This document shows positions 1 to 11,098 of a stretch of DNA of 64,000 nucleotides, piece after piece; within the stretch, counting starts at the first letter, position 1; the number at the start of each line of letters is the position of its first letter. This DNA is from Panax quinquefolius. Lineage: Eukaryota > Streptophyta > Magnoliopsida > Apiales > Araliaceae. The stretch covers positions 37,360,143-37,424,142 of the forward strand of contig CM035170.1 of assembly GCA_020205615.1 (NCBI GenBank), given 5' to 3'. The notes below the pieces were generated by a model that saw only the letters and a program-made list of their open reading frames with translations, was not told where the DNA came from and did not search any database. The position numbers and the translations under genes are program-made.

Positions 1-191
1 CGACAGTACGAATATTCCACGACCAAACGAATATTCCCCGACAACAATGAATATTTTATAACCACTTGCTTATTTTGAAATATTTGCGTATTTTACCCCT
101 AACTATACACATTAATCAAATCAACCCTTACTATTTTAAAATAATAAATAGAGAAAATTAAATTTCATTAATAATAAGTTGGGGTCTTACA
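1..191 (-). repeat. Partial 3' LTR of a Ty3/gypsy chromovirus (cut by window edge)
   Basis: Read on the minus strand, the LTR starts TGTAAGACCCC at base 191 and runs off the window at base 1. A purine-rich tract abuts its start and a chromovirus pol end lies just upstream, the usual order at the 3' end of plant Tekay/Del elements. The other boundary and target duplication lie outside the window. Confidence 0.75.
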
Positions 192-202
192 ACCTCCCAT
201 CC
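192..202 (-). promoter_or_regulatory. Polypurine tract of the left-edge chromovirus
   Basis: The minus strand reads GGATGGGAGGT immediately before the LTR start TGTAAGACC. Position and composition fit the plus-strand primer of a Ty3/gypsy element. Confidence 0.7.
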
Positions 203-214
203 TTATGAAATTTC

Positions 215-655
215 GTCCTCGAAATTGACGTGACGTACTGTGTGTTTGAAAAGGTGAGGATACCTCGCTTTCATTCCGTTTCAATTCCCGGTCATTTCCT
301 CTATAGCATGATTCCTCATGAGAACTTTAACTTGTGGTATGACCTTTCTGTAGCGTAGGACATGCTCCTTCCTATCCAAGATCTTGATGGTACCTCCTCA
401 TACGTTAAGTCTTGGCTATCTCTCGTAGGTTCTAACTCTATAACGTGGTTGGGTCTTTCACATATTTCTGAAATACGATATGTGAAACACATTATGAACA
501 CGAGACATACTCGGAGGTAACGCAAGTCTATAGGCTACATTTCCTACTCGGTCAAGAATTTGAAATGGACCAATAAATCGTGGATTGAATTTTCCTCTCT
601 TCCCAAATCTTGTAACTCCCTGTTAGGTTTGTAATATTCATGAACGCAATCAAAT
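215..655 (-). pseudogene. Chromovirus pol C-terminus remnant
   Basis: Minus-strand frames carry pieces such as [20 protein letters not shown], which match the segment between integrase and chromodomain of Tekay/Del polyproteins; the same segment occurs in the element at 42728-43135. A weaker piece near 545-620 resembles the preceding 'RFIGPFEVL' region. The frame changes at least twice and the chromodomain itself is hardly legible. Most of the polyprotein is missing, so this is the last part of a decayed element read toward the LTR at 191. Confidence 0.7.
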
Positions 656-1078
656 TGCATAAAAGTGCGGAAACGTGTAAAATCAGAGTTTAAAAAATTT
701 ACAAACCATAAACCCGGATCACCCTTTATGCACAATTATTAATTAAATGAAAAGATAAAGAATAAAATCATACCCTTGAAGATCGAGCTTCCTCAGGTAC
801 AAGTTCACCTCAAAATCCTTTTCGCGTTCAACTTGAATCCACCGGGTTTGGTTCCTTCCTTTGATCAACGTTAGCCACCCAAGTGTTTGGCCTCTAGAGG
901 TGATCCACCAAGAAAGAAAAAGATTCAAGAAGATGGGGTATTGGCTCAAACCCTAGTTTTTCCTATCTGTATTAATGAATATATGTTCGGTTTGGAGGAT
1001 GTAGGTCATACAAGTGCATCTAATTAGATTCACCTATGTAAGTGAAGGAAGTGAGCCGCTTCTGCGAGACATAAAGTT
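656..1078. other. Unassigned repeat-like interval
   Basis: A minus-strand ORF (743-949) shows no recognised motif. The interval is more GC-rich than the LTR to its right and may be part of another element, but I cannot assign it. Confidence 0.3.
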
Positions 1079-4000
1079 TGTGACGCCCCCAAATTCAGGT
1101 ACTTGGAACCCGAACTCGGTGCTTCACGATACCATTTCTTTGAGTGGAATAATAACGATAATATAAATATCAAACTTAATTTACATATATCAGAGTTGTC
1201 TAGTCCTAGGTACGCGACCTTTAATACATTTCATTACATGATAGATAATAAATATTATTGTCTTAATATAGTCTGACTATTACATAAGATACTATAAAGT
1301 TTATTCTGCTAGCTTTCCCTTTCCTTTGTCCTTGTCTGAACCTTTAGGTTGATCACACTTAGCTGAAAACATTTACATTTAAAGCAAGAATGAGCATTTG
1401 GGTATCCAGCAAGTAATAGTAGACAATAAACGTTAGCTGAAAGAAGTAAATGTTTTCTGTGAATGATACTTCTACAACGAATCAACGTGAAGTAAGCTAA
1501 ACCAATAATAACAACATATCAATTCTATATCAAATTTTTGAAACTACGTACTAACTATAAATGAAGAGCAGTCAACAGACTATGAACTTTGTTTTTGATT
1601 TTTCGATATTCAATTGAATAACAAGAATTAATTATACGTAATAACAAAGTGGAATATTTTCCAAAGTTTATGCTGAGTGATCCCTAAGGATCCTGAACTT
1701 AATTCTCGAGTAACTATCAAAGATTTGCTTTGATATACCCAAGTGTATCAGATAACCATAAAGATTAAGTCATACCCCTCTACAAGTATAATAAGTGATC
1801 AGCTTCATTATACCCTATATTATGCATAATACTTAAACGCGCGCAATGGCCGAATATACGGTCAATAGGTTCCCTTTGTATAAAAGGTTTGTTCTTCTCA
1901 GTCTTATAAACAGAATTTGAATCACAACAACGAAATAGTATGATTTCAATATCTAATCGCTTTTTCGATCTAGTCGAAACAATTAGCATCGACCTGTCAA
2001 TAATAATTGAGTTCTATTCTCGAACCTATCAAGTTCTAACAAATATTCGTCTAGCCAAAATAATTAGCTAAGACATATCTCAACGTTATCTTTAAATCTA
2101 TGTCTAGCTGAGTCAAATAGCTTAAACAACTTTTAATCAATGTATACATACCGAAATTTAATAAGTATGTATCAACAAGTACAACAATTATCCAAGTGAG
2201 GACACTTGTATAACAATATTTAGAAATTAACGAACAGAATAAATATCTGAATTATACGATAATACTGTATTGATAACCAAAGATCGGATAAAATTTAAGA
2301 TTTGACATGTCTACAAAAGTATAGATACATGAACAATAATAATAACAATATAATTCTGAAACTGACTTACACATGTCCATTGCATAAAGTAAATGGAAAG
2401 GTTAGATACTTATTTTTTGGTCTGCTACTTACAGTTACGCAACTTAATTTTATCTTTTATACAACGACCTATCATTCATAAGATTGTTCTTTCGATTAGA
2501 ATAATATATCATAACACATAGTAGTGCTATTTACAGTCAACAAATAACTTAAGCACATTGTCACATAAGTATAGCAGTCATTGGATCACAAACAAACACG
2601 TATCTAGTCAAACTTTCCAAGTCCAAATCAATTTCTGAAACATTTCGGTGTACCGACGACTTTATCGGGTCTAAAACTCTATCCTGAAGTTCAATATTCT
2701 TTTAGATATTTTAAATATCAGTCAAAATATTTTTCTGTGGCTTATAATAATTTTTAAATAATTATTATAATTTATCATGAGTTTTCAAACATTGAAATCA
2801 TTTTTAAATGATTTAAATATTAAATAATTATATTATCATTAATATTTAATTAATATTAAATTATTAATGAAACCATTGCTCAAAATATTAAAGTTATTTA
2901 TAATAACTCAAAATATTTTTAAAACATTTTATTACACTTAAATGATTTTTAAAATATTTAAAATTATTTTAAATAATTACCATTAATATTTAAATATTAA
3001 TGTACTACTTGTCAAAATATTAAAAGTCATTTATTATAACGTAAAAATATTTTTAAACCATTTATATCATTTTTAAATGATTTTTAAATTAATAAAACCA
3101 TTTTTAATCTTATTTATTTAATATAATTATTAAATAAATTTAATATCATTAATATTAAATTATTAATGAAATTTATCTTCAAATATTAAAAGTTATATTT
3201 TATAACTTAAAATATTTTTAAACTATTTATTTTCATTTAAAATAATTTGTATAATATTAAAATTATTTTTAAACTAATTTATTTAATATAATTATTAAAT
3301 AAATCTAATATCATTAATATTAAATAATTAATAAAATTTATCTTAAAATATTAAAAGTTATGTTTTATAACTTCAAATATTATTAAATACCTTATTATCA
3401 TTTAAATGATTTTTAATATAATAAAATCATTTTAATTAATTTATTTAATACATTTATTAATAAACTAAATACCAATAATATTCAAATAAATACTAATATT
3501 TATGAAAAATATGTCAAATTATTAAAAGTTAATTTTTATAACTTAAAATTATTTTTTTAATTTTCAAAAATTAATTTCTATTTTTAATCATTTTCTAGAA
3601 ATTCAAAAAATAAAAAAATTAATAAAACCGTCGCTATAGGCTATAGCGACAGTAACCGTCGTTGGTGGTGTTCTTGGGACTCAAGAACACTGACAGTCAG
3701 TGTTCAAGGGTTCATGTTTGACTCGCTTTAATTCTCTGTTCAACACGTTTCGAGGCCAACTTAAACTTTGATCTTGTAGTATATATGTAACACTACAATT
3801 ATCAACCACCATCTAAGTCATAACACATCATACCATGAAGATCTGGGCCTTCAATTATGTTGTCAGAACGTTTCTGGGTTTTCTGGGTAACCCAGAAACC
3901 TAGGCAGTTTCATGTGCCTACTTTCTAGCTCAATTTTCTCCAAGTTCTTGTCGATCATATGTTGTTCTTATGGTTTAAATATTTAGTCCTCATGTCAGGG

Positions 4001-5685
4001 AACACATATACATCAACAGATCAGTCCAAATACATTACATTCTCCAGATTTAGTTCAGTCAAAGCCTGTCAGAAACATTGTTCTTACGTTTTCTGGAATT
4101 TCCAGAAAACAGAAACTATGACCGAATGGCCTAGTTTGACCATCCACCACAATCGATCTGTTTGTTGTTTAAGGAATATAAGACCATGGATATATAGTCC
4201 ATATAGCAGGATACAACCTAGATACAAACACATCATCAAAACACATAAATCCTGACAGATCTTAGGCTTCGAAAATCTTGTCAGACTCGGTTTATGGATT
4301 TTTGGGTTACCAAGAAATCATCCGGTCATGCTCGGTCAACGGAGTTTGAGCAACAATATCTTACAATCTGGACATGGAATAGCTTTGATTCCACTCCCAG
4401 ATTACAGTCTTCATGCAGACTACAAGTCTAAAACATAAAACAACAAAAATCAAAAATTGGGAAAGATCTATGGTTCCTAACATTAGCTTGTCAGCCCATT
4501 TTTAGTGTTCATGGACAGTTTTTGAAAAACTTCATTTTTACTAATTTTGATATTATAGATCTATGATGGATCATCATAGATCATCATAAAACATCTTCTA
4601 GCATGAATCTAAACACATAAACATGAACTTCGTCTAAGCATACAAGATCAAAAGGTGAACTAGGGTTTATACCTCTCTTGCTTAATCTTTGATCCTTGCT
4701 CTACTATACTGATTTTGATGTTTGAGAGGCTCAACTAGTGACTGAAACACTTGGTAATTTCGGAGGTTTGGTGAGAGAGAGAGTAGGTTGAGTGTTAGAA
4801 CACAAATGAACCAATTTTATGAACTTTCTCTCTCTTAATCTATATCGAAAATATCATTAAGATGACTAATTAGATTAGGTTTCCTAATTACCTAGACTAG
4901 ACTTACAAATTAGGTTTAAAGAGTTGCTAACTAGCATTAAGATGACTAAATTAGCGATTAGGGTTTTCAATTAACAAATTAGGGTTCCTAATTTAACCAT
5001 TAGAGTTTCGAGTCAATAATTAAGATTTTTAATTACTAATTAGGGTTTTCCATAATTAGCATTAAAACCTACAATACAAATCATATATCTCATAACACAG
5101 TGACTTAACAAATTTTAAAGTCATATTTGACTTTCATATTAGGGTTTATCAAAGCAATGTTAGGGTTTTCTACTGTCATACCATGATTGGCCAACCATTA
5201 TAAATACGTACATACAATACATATTTTTAGCACTGAAATATAATTACTATAATATTAATATTATCGTTCCTTGTTCAAAATCCAAAATTAGGATTTTGAA
5301 TCAATATCTGGCATAACTTTCAAATATACCATTATTAAGTTAAAATAATTAACTTAATTAATCTGAAATATATTCATATAATAAAATAATTCTAATAATA
5401 ATTTAATAATCATTTATATATTATTGAAATAATATATAATCATATTTTCATTGAAAATAAATAATAAAAATATTTTCTCAACGAAATTAATTTATTATAA
5501 AAATATAATTTATAATGATCAATAATTTTCAAAAAAAATTATTTGTAATTATTCATGTAATAAATAAATTTTATTTATATATACATACGCTTTACCTTGT
5601 ACATAATCCTACCTTTAAAATAATAATAAAAAAATTATACGCAAAATTTCTTATTTAATTATATCGAAAATATCAGGTTATTACA
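1079..5685 (-). repeat. Large (about 4.6 kb) Ty3/gypsy-type LTR, solo or deletion product
   Basis: On the minus strand it starts TGTAATAACC at 5685 and ends GGGGGCGTCACA at 1079, the same terminal motif as the LTRs at 37428, 46469 and 33260. Near its 3' end (about 1345-1415) a GCTCATTCTTGCTTTAA-type segment matches the chromovirus LTRs elsewhere in the window. No ORF is convincing. There is no primer site to its left, no purine tract to its right, and the flanking 5-mers (AAGTT, AGGCT) do not match, so it is not a clean solo LTR. Confidence 0.6.
2700..3570. repeat. Tandem A+T-rich repeat, about 165 bp period, inside the LTR
   Basis: Blocks of the form AAATATTAAAAGTTAT followed by TATAACTTAAAATATTTTTAAA recur near 2883, 3016, 3180, 3344 and 3513, separated by short ATTTAAATGATTTTTAA-type stretches. 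Spacing is about 130-170 bp, and the copies are degenerate. Confidence 0.65.
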
Positions 5686-6143
5686 AGGCTTATCTCTAAG
5701 TCACTTACGAAACCCAAGAGGTAAACATAAGGCATAAATGTGTTAGGTTTCCTTAAACTATAAGAGATAGTATATGTCTATAGAGCAAGATATTATTTTA
5801 AGATTTTGTTAGTTCAAAACTAATGCTACTAAAAATTCAGATATTTTATGAAATAAACTATGTAAAGGTTCAAGTCGAAAGACACCTCTTACTTATGTAT
5901 ACTATATTTAATAAGAGAAAGAAGAATGTCAAAGGAAAAGGATTGAAAAATTATGAAAATAGGGGAGGATTGTTGGATATTTTCATTATCTAAAAATATA
6001 TAATAAATATATTACATGTTATCCATGTAACCAACAATTAATATTGGTTAAATCTGGATAAGAGAGAGGTGTTGATATTAAGAACGTGGGTTCAAGTCAT
6101 GCATGGTAACAACATTCTTATAATAATTTTTTTATAAAATTAT
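5686..6143 (+). repeat. Possible copia-type 3' end and LTR remnant
   Basis: A purine-rich tract (AATAGGGGAGGAT, about 5960) is followed at about 5973 by TGTTGGATATTTTCATTATC, an arrangement typical of the polypurine tract and LTR start of Ty1/copia elements. No coding motif is readable upstream. The right end is cut by the element at 6144. Confidence 0.35.
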
Positions 6144-6946
6144 CAATGTTCTAAAAGCGCTAGGCGGGAGGCGGGGGAGGCCAGGGAGGCGGGAGGGGTA
6201 GTGAGGAGGAACTAAGGCGGGGCTCTGGCGAGATTTTTATTTTAAGCCAATTTTAATATTTTATTTAACATTTATCCAAACAAAACAATAATATAAAGCA
6301 AAACAACCTATAATAAATATAATAAAGGCATTTGCTTGAAGTTCAAACACATATCCATATTATTAATGTCAAAGTTCAAACACAAACATGCAATTGTTCA
6401 AAGTTCAAACATATTTTTAACATATTAGTTTTATTCATAAACAAGATTGCTATTAAATAAAAAAATTTAAATTTTCAAGAATTTAATTCAATAATAAAAC
6501 TTAAGAAACTAAACATAAATTTAAGAATTATATTGAATTAAATTAAATTTTACAAATGTATCATCATTTATATAATTTAAAGTTGGTACAAGTTCAAAAA
6601 ATTACAACTATAATAAAATTATCCATTTTGACTTAATATTGTTTACTTCTTTGTTTGATTTGATATGCTACAATCAGTATTATCAATATGGTAAATCATT
6701 AGAAAAATAAATATATCAAGATCTGGTTTGAGTAGTTATTAAAATAAAATAAAAAAACTTTCCGTCTAGACTCCGCCTAATTTTCTAGAAGAATTTTTTT
6801 GCCGCCTTAGGCCTAAGTGAGGTGTCAGGAGGGCCTAACACCTAGGCGAGGCTTGAGGAGGGGCTCTAGCACCTAAAGCGGGCGCCGAGGAGGCCTAGCG
6901 CTAAGGCGGGCCTAAGCGGACCTAGGCGGGGATTTTTAGAACACTG
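6144..6946. mobile_element. Non-autonomous hAT element, copy A (8-bp TSD)
   Basis: Ends are CAATGTTCTAAAAGCG on the left and, inverted, CAGTGTTCTAAAAATC on the right. The 8-bp direct repeat AAAATTAT flanks it exactly (6136-6143 and 6947-6954), the hAT target-duplication length. Subterminal regions are strikingly GC-rich, with repeated GGCGGGAGGCGG and CCTAGGCG motifs, around an AT-rich core with repeats of AAGTTCAAACA. There is no coding capacity. Confidence 0.85.
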
Positions 6947-6954
6947 AAAATTAT

Positions 6955-7150
6955 AAAAGGCCAACGTAATAAAAAGGCCAACGGTAATGCCAACGTAATA
7001 AAAAGGTCAACGTTAATGCCAACGGTAATATTTAAATTGGCGGTAATAGTAAAAAGGCCAACGGTAATGCCAACAGTAAAAAGGCCAACGATAATATTTC
7101 AATTGCCAACAGTAAAAAGGCCAACGAAACGGTAATATTTCAATTGGCGA
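6955..7150. repeat. Minisatellite of GGCCAACGGTAA units
   Basis: Variants of AAAAGGCCAACGGTAATGCC are repeated about ten times, some separated by ATATTTCAATTGGC. The array begins right after the target duplication of the hAT element. Confidence 0.8.
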
Positions 7151-7660
7151 TAATAGGGATACGACCAAATTGAGTTGGGACCAAAAATACATAACAACAA
7201 AAATTATTCAATCCTACTCAAGTTCTTAGGAAAAATTATCATTCTTAATATTTTTTTCTTGTTATAATTTTCTTCTTTCATTTATAGTTTAGCAATAGAT
7301 TTATTCCTACACAACAAATTCTAGTACAGAATAAAATCTGGGTCTTTCTTATCTTGGGAGACTAATTCGCAGTAACCATGTATAGCAAAAATAAAGGGCG
7401 AATATAGTCTTAAGGAAAGAGTGGTCTACCATTCGATTCAGACAGAAATATTGTTGTTCTATATCTTACTACAAATTAATACAACATAGTTTGTGGACGA
7501 GGCTTTACAATATAAACTATTATGCATATATGTGTTCTTTTCATATTATGTGTTTCTATTTCTCTCTTTACTATCTCAAAATCGAAAGGAGCCTTATTCT
7601 TGTCACCAAAGGAATCGGTTTTAGAGAGAGCAAAGATGCCCGTTTGTAGATATAGGGGAG
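7151..7660. other. Intergenic stretch without recognisable gene
   Basis: ORFs overlap on both strands near 7476-7754. They show no domain motif and run into the repeat-like sequence that begins at about 7664, so I do not call a gene. Confidence 0.4.
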
Positions 7661-7663
7661 CAT

Positions 7664-8702
7664 TAACTGCGTTTGTGAGTTTAGAAGGAAGTGATGGGAA
7701 GGGAAAATATAGAAAGGGAAGTGATGGGAAGCGATTATAATTTTCCCTGGTCATGTTTGTGAGTTTTAGAAAGAAAGGGAAGGGATGAAATAATTATTAA
7801 AATTTTCTTATTTATGAGTTTAGAGAGAGGGAAGAGAAGGGAAAATAATTTTATTTCTAAACTACACTATTACTATATTACCCTTATATATAAATATAAT
7901 AAATATATGATTTAACAATGTCTAGCTATTGAATTATTTTGTTCAGCTTTTTTTATGTTCATATATATATATATATGTATATATAGTCCAGGATTCAGGA
8001 TTCTGGACTTTGAATTTTAATACTGCATATGGACTTTTTTTTTTTTTTTTTTTTTTAAAACAACTAAATTTTTTTAATATTTTATGGAATTGGAATTTTT
8101 TTCATAATCTAAGATATTTTGGTGTGATTTAAATACATATAACAAAACATGTCCTCTGCATGCATTTGTACATGCATATTTTGTTATATGTATCAAATCA
8201 CACCCAAAACATTATATTAAAAAAAATCAGGTCCATAAAATATTAAACTTTTTTTTAGTTGTTTTAAAAAAAACAAAAAAATAAAATAAAATTTGGGGTC
8301 CGTATTTTAATCAGGTCCGAGAGTCCGAACCTGATCCTCTCATAGATATATATGTGTGTAGTGGGGGGAGGGTGGAGAGGTGCGTGGGTGGGGTGGCATG
8401 GGGTGAGTGTGTGGGTGAGGTGGTGTGGGAGCTGGGGTGGCAAGTTGAGGAAAAGAGAAAATTTGTATTTTCAAAAATTGAGAGTTATAATAATTAGGGA
8501 CAAGATTGTCACATTATTTATTTTAAAAAGTTATTTTTAATAATGTAAAATATTTCATTTTCCCATCCCTCCAAATCCTCCCACTTTTGAGGGGGAAAGT
8601 TTTGAACCAAAAAAAAATTAATTTTACATTCAAATTCCTTCCCTTAATCCGTAAAAAAACTCACAAACATAAAATTTCTCAAATAAAAACTTACGAACAC
8701 CG
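7664..8702. mobile_element. Likely MITE with GGTGTTTGTGAGTTT-type inverted ends
   Basis: The left end reads GCGTTTGTGAGTTT, and the right end on the opposite strand reads GGTGTTCGTAAGTTTTTAT. Inner GGGAAGGGA-type tracts on the left mirror TCCCTTCC-type tracts on the right. Repeated 'GTTTGTGAGTTT' motifs occur inside both arms. A foldback element sits in its centre. The target duplication is not clear. Confidence 0.5.
7986..8336. mobile_element. Foldback (palindromic) MITE, copy 1
   Basis: Two arms of roughly 155-175 bp are inverted copies of each other. Both carry AAAACAACTAAA, AATATTTTATGGA, TTTTGG(G)TGTGATTT and ACATATAACAAAA in opposite orientations, around a centre at about 8150-8170. 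TA-rich sequence flanks it. A second copy lies at 9352-9676. Confidence 0.8.
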
Positions 8703-8710
8703 TGTTAGAG

Positions 8711-9048
8711 AACAAATCACAGAACAAGATTGCCACCCTCTGCAATAAAGTTTGAGGACGAAGCAAATATGTATCGCCAAAATTTAATCTCGTCTGCATA
8801 ATAGTTTTTAGACGTGAATACCTACTACTTAATTAAAGCATGTTCGTAAAATAATTTAGGAACAAGGCTACACTAGTTTATTTATGAGGGATACGGGTAT
8901 AGTAGGTCCTCATCCACATAATAGTTAACATCATTCTTAAAACTATTGTGCGAAGAAACTTACATACTGACAATCAAAATTTCTAATGGACGGTCTTGGA
9001 TGAGTTGGATGGATATTGTCCTCCAAATTTCTTTGGAGCTAGATTGAT

Positions 9049-9050
<2 letters not shown>
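8711..9050. other. Intergenic stretch, nothing recognised
   Basis: AT-rich, no long ORF, no repeat structure that I can see. Confidence 0.4.

Positions 9051-9052
<2 letters not shown>

Positions 9053-9092
<40 letters not shown>
9053..9092. repeat. (TA)n microsatellite
   Basis: Uninterrupted TA repeat of about 40 bp, directly left of a small MITE. Confidence 0.95.
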
Positions 9093-9094
<2 letters not shown>

Positions 9095-9095
9095 A

Positions 9096-9330
9096 CAGAT
9101 CTAAAACAACCTGCTTAAATAATAACTTCTTTATTAAAACTACGTTATTTTAAAAATTCTTTTAAAAAACAAGTGCGAGTGGCATTTTTGTAAATCAAAG
9201 AAAAATAAATAGGACCACTCTATTTTAATATTATTTTGTATTTTAAAAGAATCTCTCAAACAATGTAGTTTTAATAAAGACGTGTTATGTAAAAGAGTGT
9301 TATTTAAGAGGAGTGTTTTAGATCCGTTGT
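9096..9330. mobile_element. Small MITE inserted in a TA tract
   Basis: Left end ACAGATCTAAAACAACC and right end (reverse strand) ACAACGGATCTAAAACAC are imperfect inverted repeats, each followed inward by CTTAAATAA. (TA)n lies on both sides, consistent with TA-targeting insertion; the superfamily is inferred only. Confidence 0.6.
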
Positions 9331-9351
9331 GTATATATATATATACAGAAT

Positions 9352-9676
9352 GGATCAGGTCCGGGAGTCCGGACCTGATCAAAAACGGACCAAAAATTTT
9401 ATTTTATTTTTTTGCTTTTTTTTTTAAAACAACTAAAAAAATATTTAATATTTTATGGAACTGAAATTTTTTCATAATACAATGTTTTGGGCATGATTTG
9501 AATACCTATACCAAAAAATGGTGATACAGTGATACATGTTTTGTTATACGTACCCAAATCACACTCAAAACACTGTATTATGAAAAAATTTCAATTCCAT
9601 AAAATATTATTTATTTATTTTTAGTTGTTTTAAAAAAAAAGCAAAAAAAATAAAATAAAAAAGGTCCGGATTTTGT
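9352..9676. mobile_element. Foldback MITE, copy 2
   Basis: Same arms as the element at 7986-8336: AAAACAACTAAAAAA, TATTTTATGGAA, TGAAATTTTTTCATAATACA on the left and their inverted counterparts on the right, centre near 9510-9525. The left terminus carries an extra short perfect hairpin, GATCAGGTCCGG / CCGGACCTGATC with loop GAGT (9353-9380). Confidence 0.8.
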
Positions 9677-9707
<31 letters not shown>

Positions 9708-9710
9708 AGA
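9677..9710. repeat. (GA)n microsatellite
   Basis: GAGAGA repeat with one interrupting A, next to the right end of foldback copy 2. Confidence 0.9.
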
Positions 9711-10074
9711 AGTATCACACAACGAAGAAAGAGAAAAATATATTCCCAAAATAAAAAACACCAGTTCCATTCCCAGTCTATACTTTACACATCTACAAAT
9801 TGGACAGTGAAATATAATCATGTCTATTCAAAATATCCATCCTTCTCGCTTCCTGCAAACAGAAAATGCTTCTTGTAAACCTATATGAGATCCCACTTCA
9901 CTCAATTTAAATCAGCAGATGCTAGTCCATTTTTGTATAGAAAATAAATATAAAAAGGCTAATTATACTTTCCCATGTACTACTTCCCAACAAAACAAAA
10001 CAAAATTTTACCATCTCCTCACAAGTCATCCCTTTAGTATAACATTATGCCTCTGGTGTCCTTTAAAACTCCAA
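9711..10074. other. Downstream flank of the trihelix gene, no feature seen
   Basis: A 63-codon ORF is present but shows no domain features. Confidence 0.4.
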
Positions 10075-10305
10075 TGCTATATTTATTTGCAAAAATTATA
10101 TTTGGAATAAGACTATTAATCACAAGTGTCTTGTTTATTTTTAAATTTAGACTTGGGAGTATTAATCTCGAGATTATAAAATGACTTAATAGTTTTGACA
10201 CTATAATTATAATTCTGGAATTATAATCCTAGGATTAATAGTCTTGGGATTATAATCCCATGAATTATAAGTCCGGGATTATAATCATTGCAAACAAACA
10301 TAGCC
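10075..10305. mobile_element. MITE E, degenerate ends GGCTATGTTTGTTTGCAA-type
   Basis: The right end CATTGCAAACAAACATAGCC is the inverted counterpart of the degenerate left end GCTATATTTATTTGCAAAAA. The interior has repeated GGATTATAATCC-type palindromes. It abuts MITE D. Confidence 0.55.
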
Positions 10306-10308
10306 CAA

Positions 10309-10417
10309 GGTTATGTTTGTTTGCAAGAATTATATTTAAAATAGAACTATTAATCCAAAATGTTTTGTAATTATAATTATAATCCCGGGATTATAATCTT
10401 TGCAAACAAACATAACC
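10309..10417. mobile_element. MITE D, 109 bp
   Basis: Inverted ends GGTTATGTTTGTTTGCAA at both sides; the interior repeats ATTATAATCCCGGGATTATAAT. It lies 48 bp beyond the stop codon of the trihelix gene, so probably within its 3' UTR. Confidence 0.7.
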
Positions 10418-10465
10418 CAACAATATACGGGCAGATTACTTGATAGATCTAGTAATCGGTCTACC

Positions 10466-11092
10466 TCAATAATGATTTTCATGGATGAGTTTGTTAAGGA
10501 GAGTTGTTAAGAGGGCATCCCTCTTTTCAGCTCGGCTCTCATCTCTCATCCTTCTCTGTTCTTCCCTCTCCCTCCACGCTTGCTCAATCATCATCTTCTC
10601 ACGTTCAAGTTTCTCCATTGACTGACGCCATTCCTGCTCAAATAATTGTCTCTCATATGCACGCTTCTCAATTGATTCCCTCCACTCCATGTCAATCCTT
10701 TGTTGCTGTTGAATAAAATCCTGAAGCATCTCTTGGATACTAGTTAGACTGCTTGTGTTATTGCTGTTAGTATTCCCGATACTAGGTTGTCTTGAAGGTT
10801 TCTCCATTGCTAATGTTTGCAACTGTTTTTCCCTCCCAACCTTCCTTCTGCGAGGATTGCTGCTTCTTGTGGCCTCTTCACTTTCATACTCATCCTCATC
10901 TTCATCTTCTGATAAATCTTCTGAGGAATGATCTCTACTAATTCTCTTGACCCTCTTCTTTGCCTGAACAGAACCAGCCTCAGACTCAAGGTGTAACTGC
11001 TGCATGTTATTTTCTCTCTTGGTGAATACTGAATGAAGCTCATCAAAATATGGCCATTGTCGACCATTATCCAGATCCAATGTTTCCTTTCC
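10466..11092 (-). CDS. Trihelix (GT-3-like) transcription factor, exon 2
   Basis: This exon encodes residues 112-319 and ends in TGA at 10468-10466. The preceding bases read CAATTCAG on the minus strand, a good acceptor. Joining phase 0 to exon 1 gives ...NRYK-GKETLDLDN, the expected continuation after the trihelix domain. Visible parts are a basic run KKRVKR (156-161, possible nuclear signal), an acidic run of about 13 residues (172-184), a second basic patch PRRRK (191-195), and a long charged helix (about 231-305) containing WREREEQRRMRDE and AEKRDALL, typical of the C-terminal coiled coil of GT-3 proteins. It has no stops or frameshifts, unlike every other long ORF here. The family assignment is from memory of GT-3a/GT-3b; the exact orthologue is not settled. 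Confidence 0.93.
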   Translation of the reverse strand, partial: GKETLDLDNGRQWPYFDELHSVFTKRENNMQQLHLESEAGSVQAKKRVKRISRDHSSEDLSEDEDEDEYESEEATRSSNPRRRKVGREKQLQTLAMEKPSRQPSIGNTNSNNTSSLTSIQEMLQDFIQQQQRIDMEWRESIEKRAYERQLFEQEWRQSMEKLEREKMMIEQAWREREEQRRMRDESRAEKRDALLTTLLNKLIHENHY

Positions 11093-11098
11093 CTGAAT

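Noticed and set aside
4860..5060. Repeated TTAGGGTTT-like motifs, possibly interstitial telomere repeat
   Set aside because: Spacing is irregular and copies degenerate (AATTAGGGTTC, AGAGTTTCG); not the tandem plant TTTAGGG repeat.
7476..7754. Overlapping ORFs on both strands
   Set aside because: No motif; they run into MITE sequence and the codon pattern is not coding-like.
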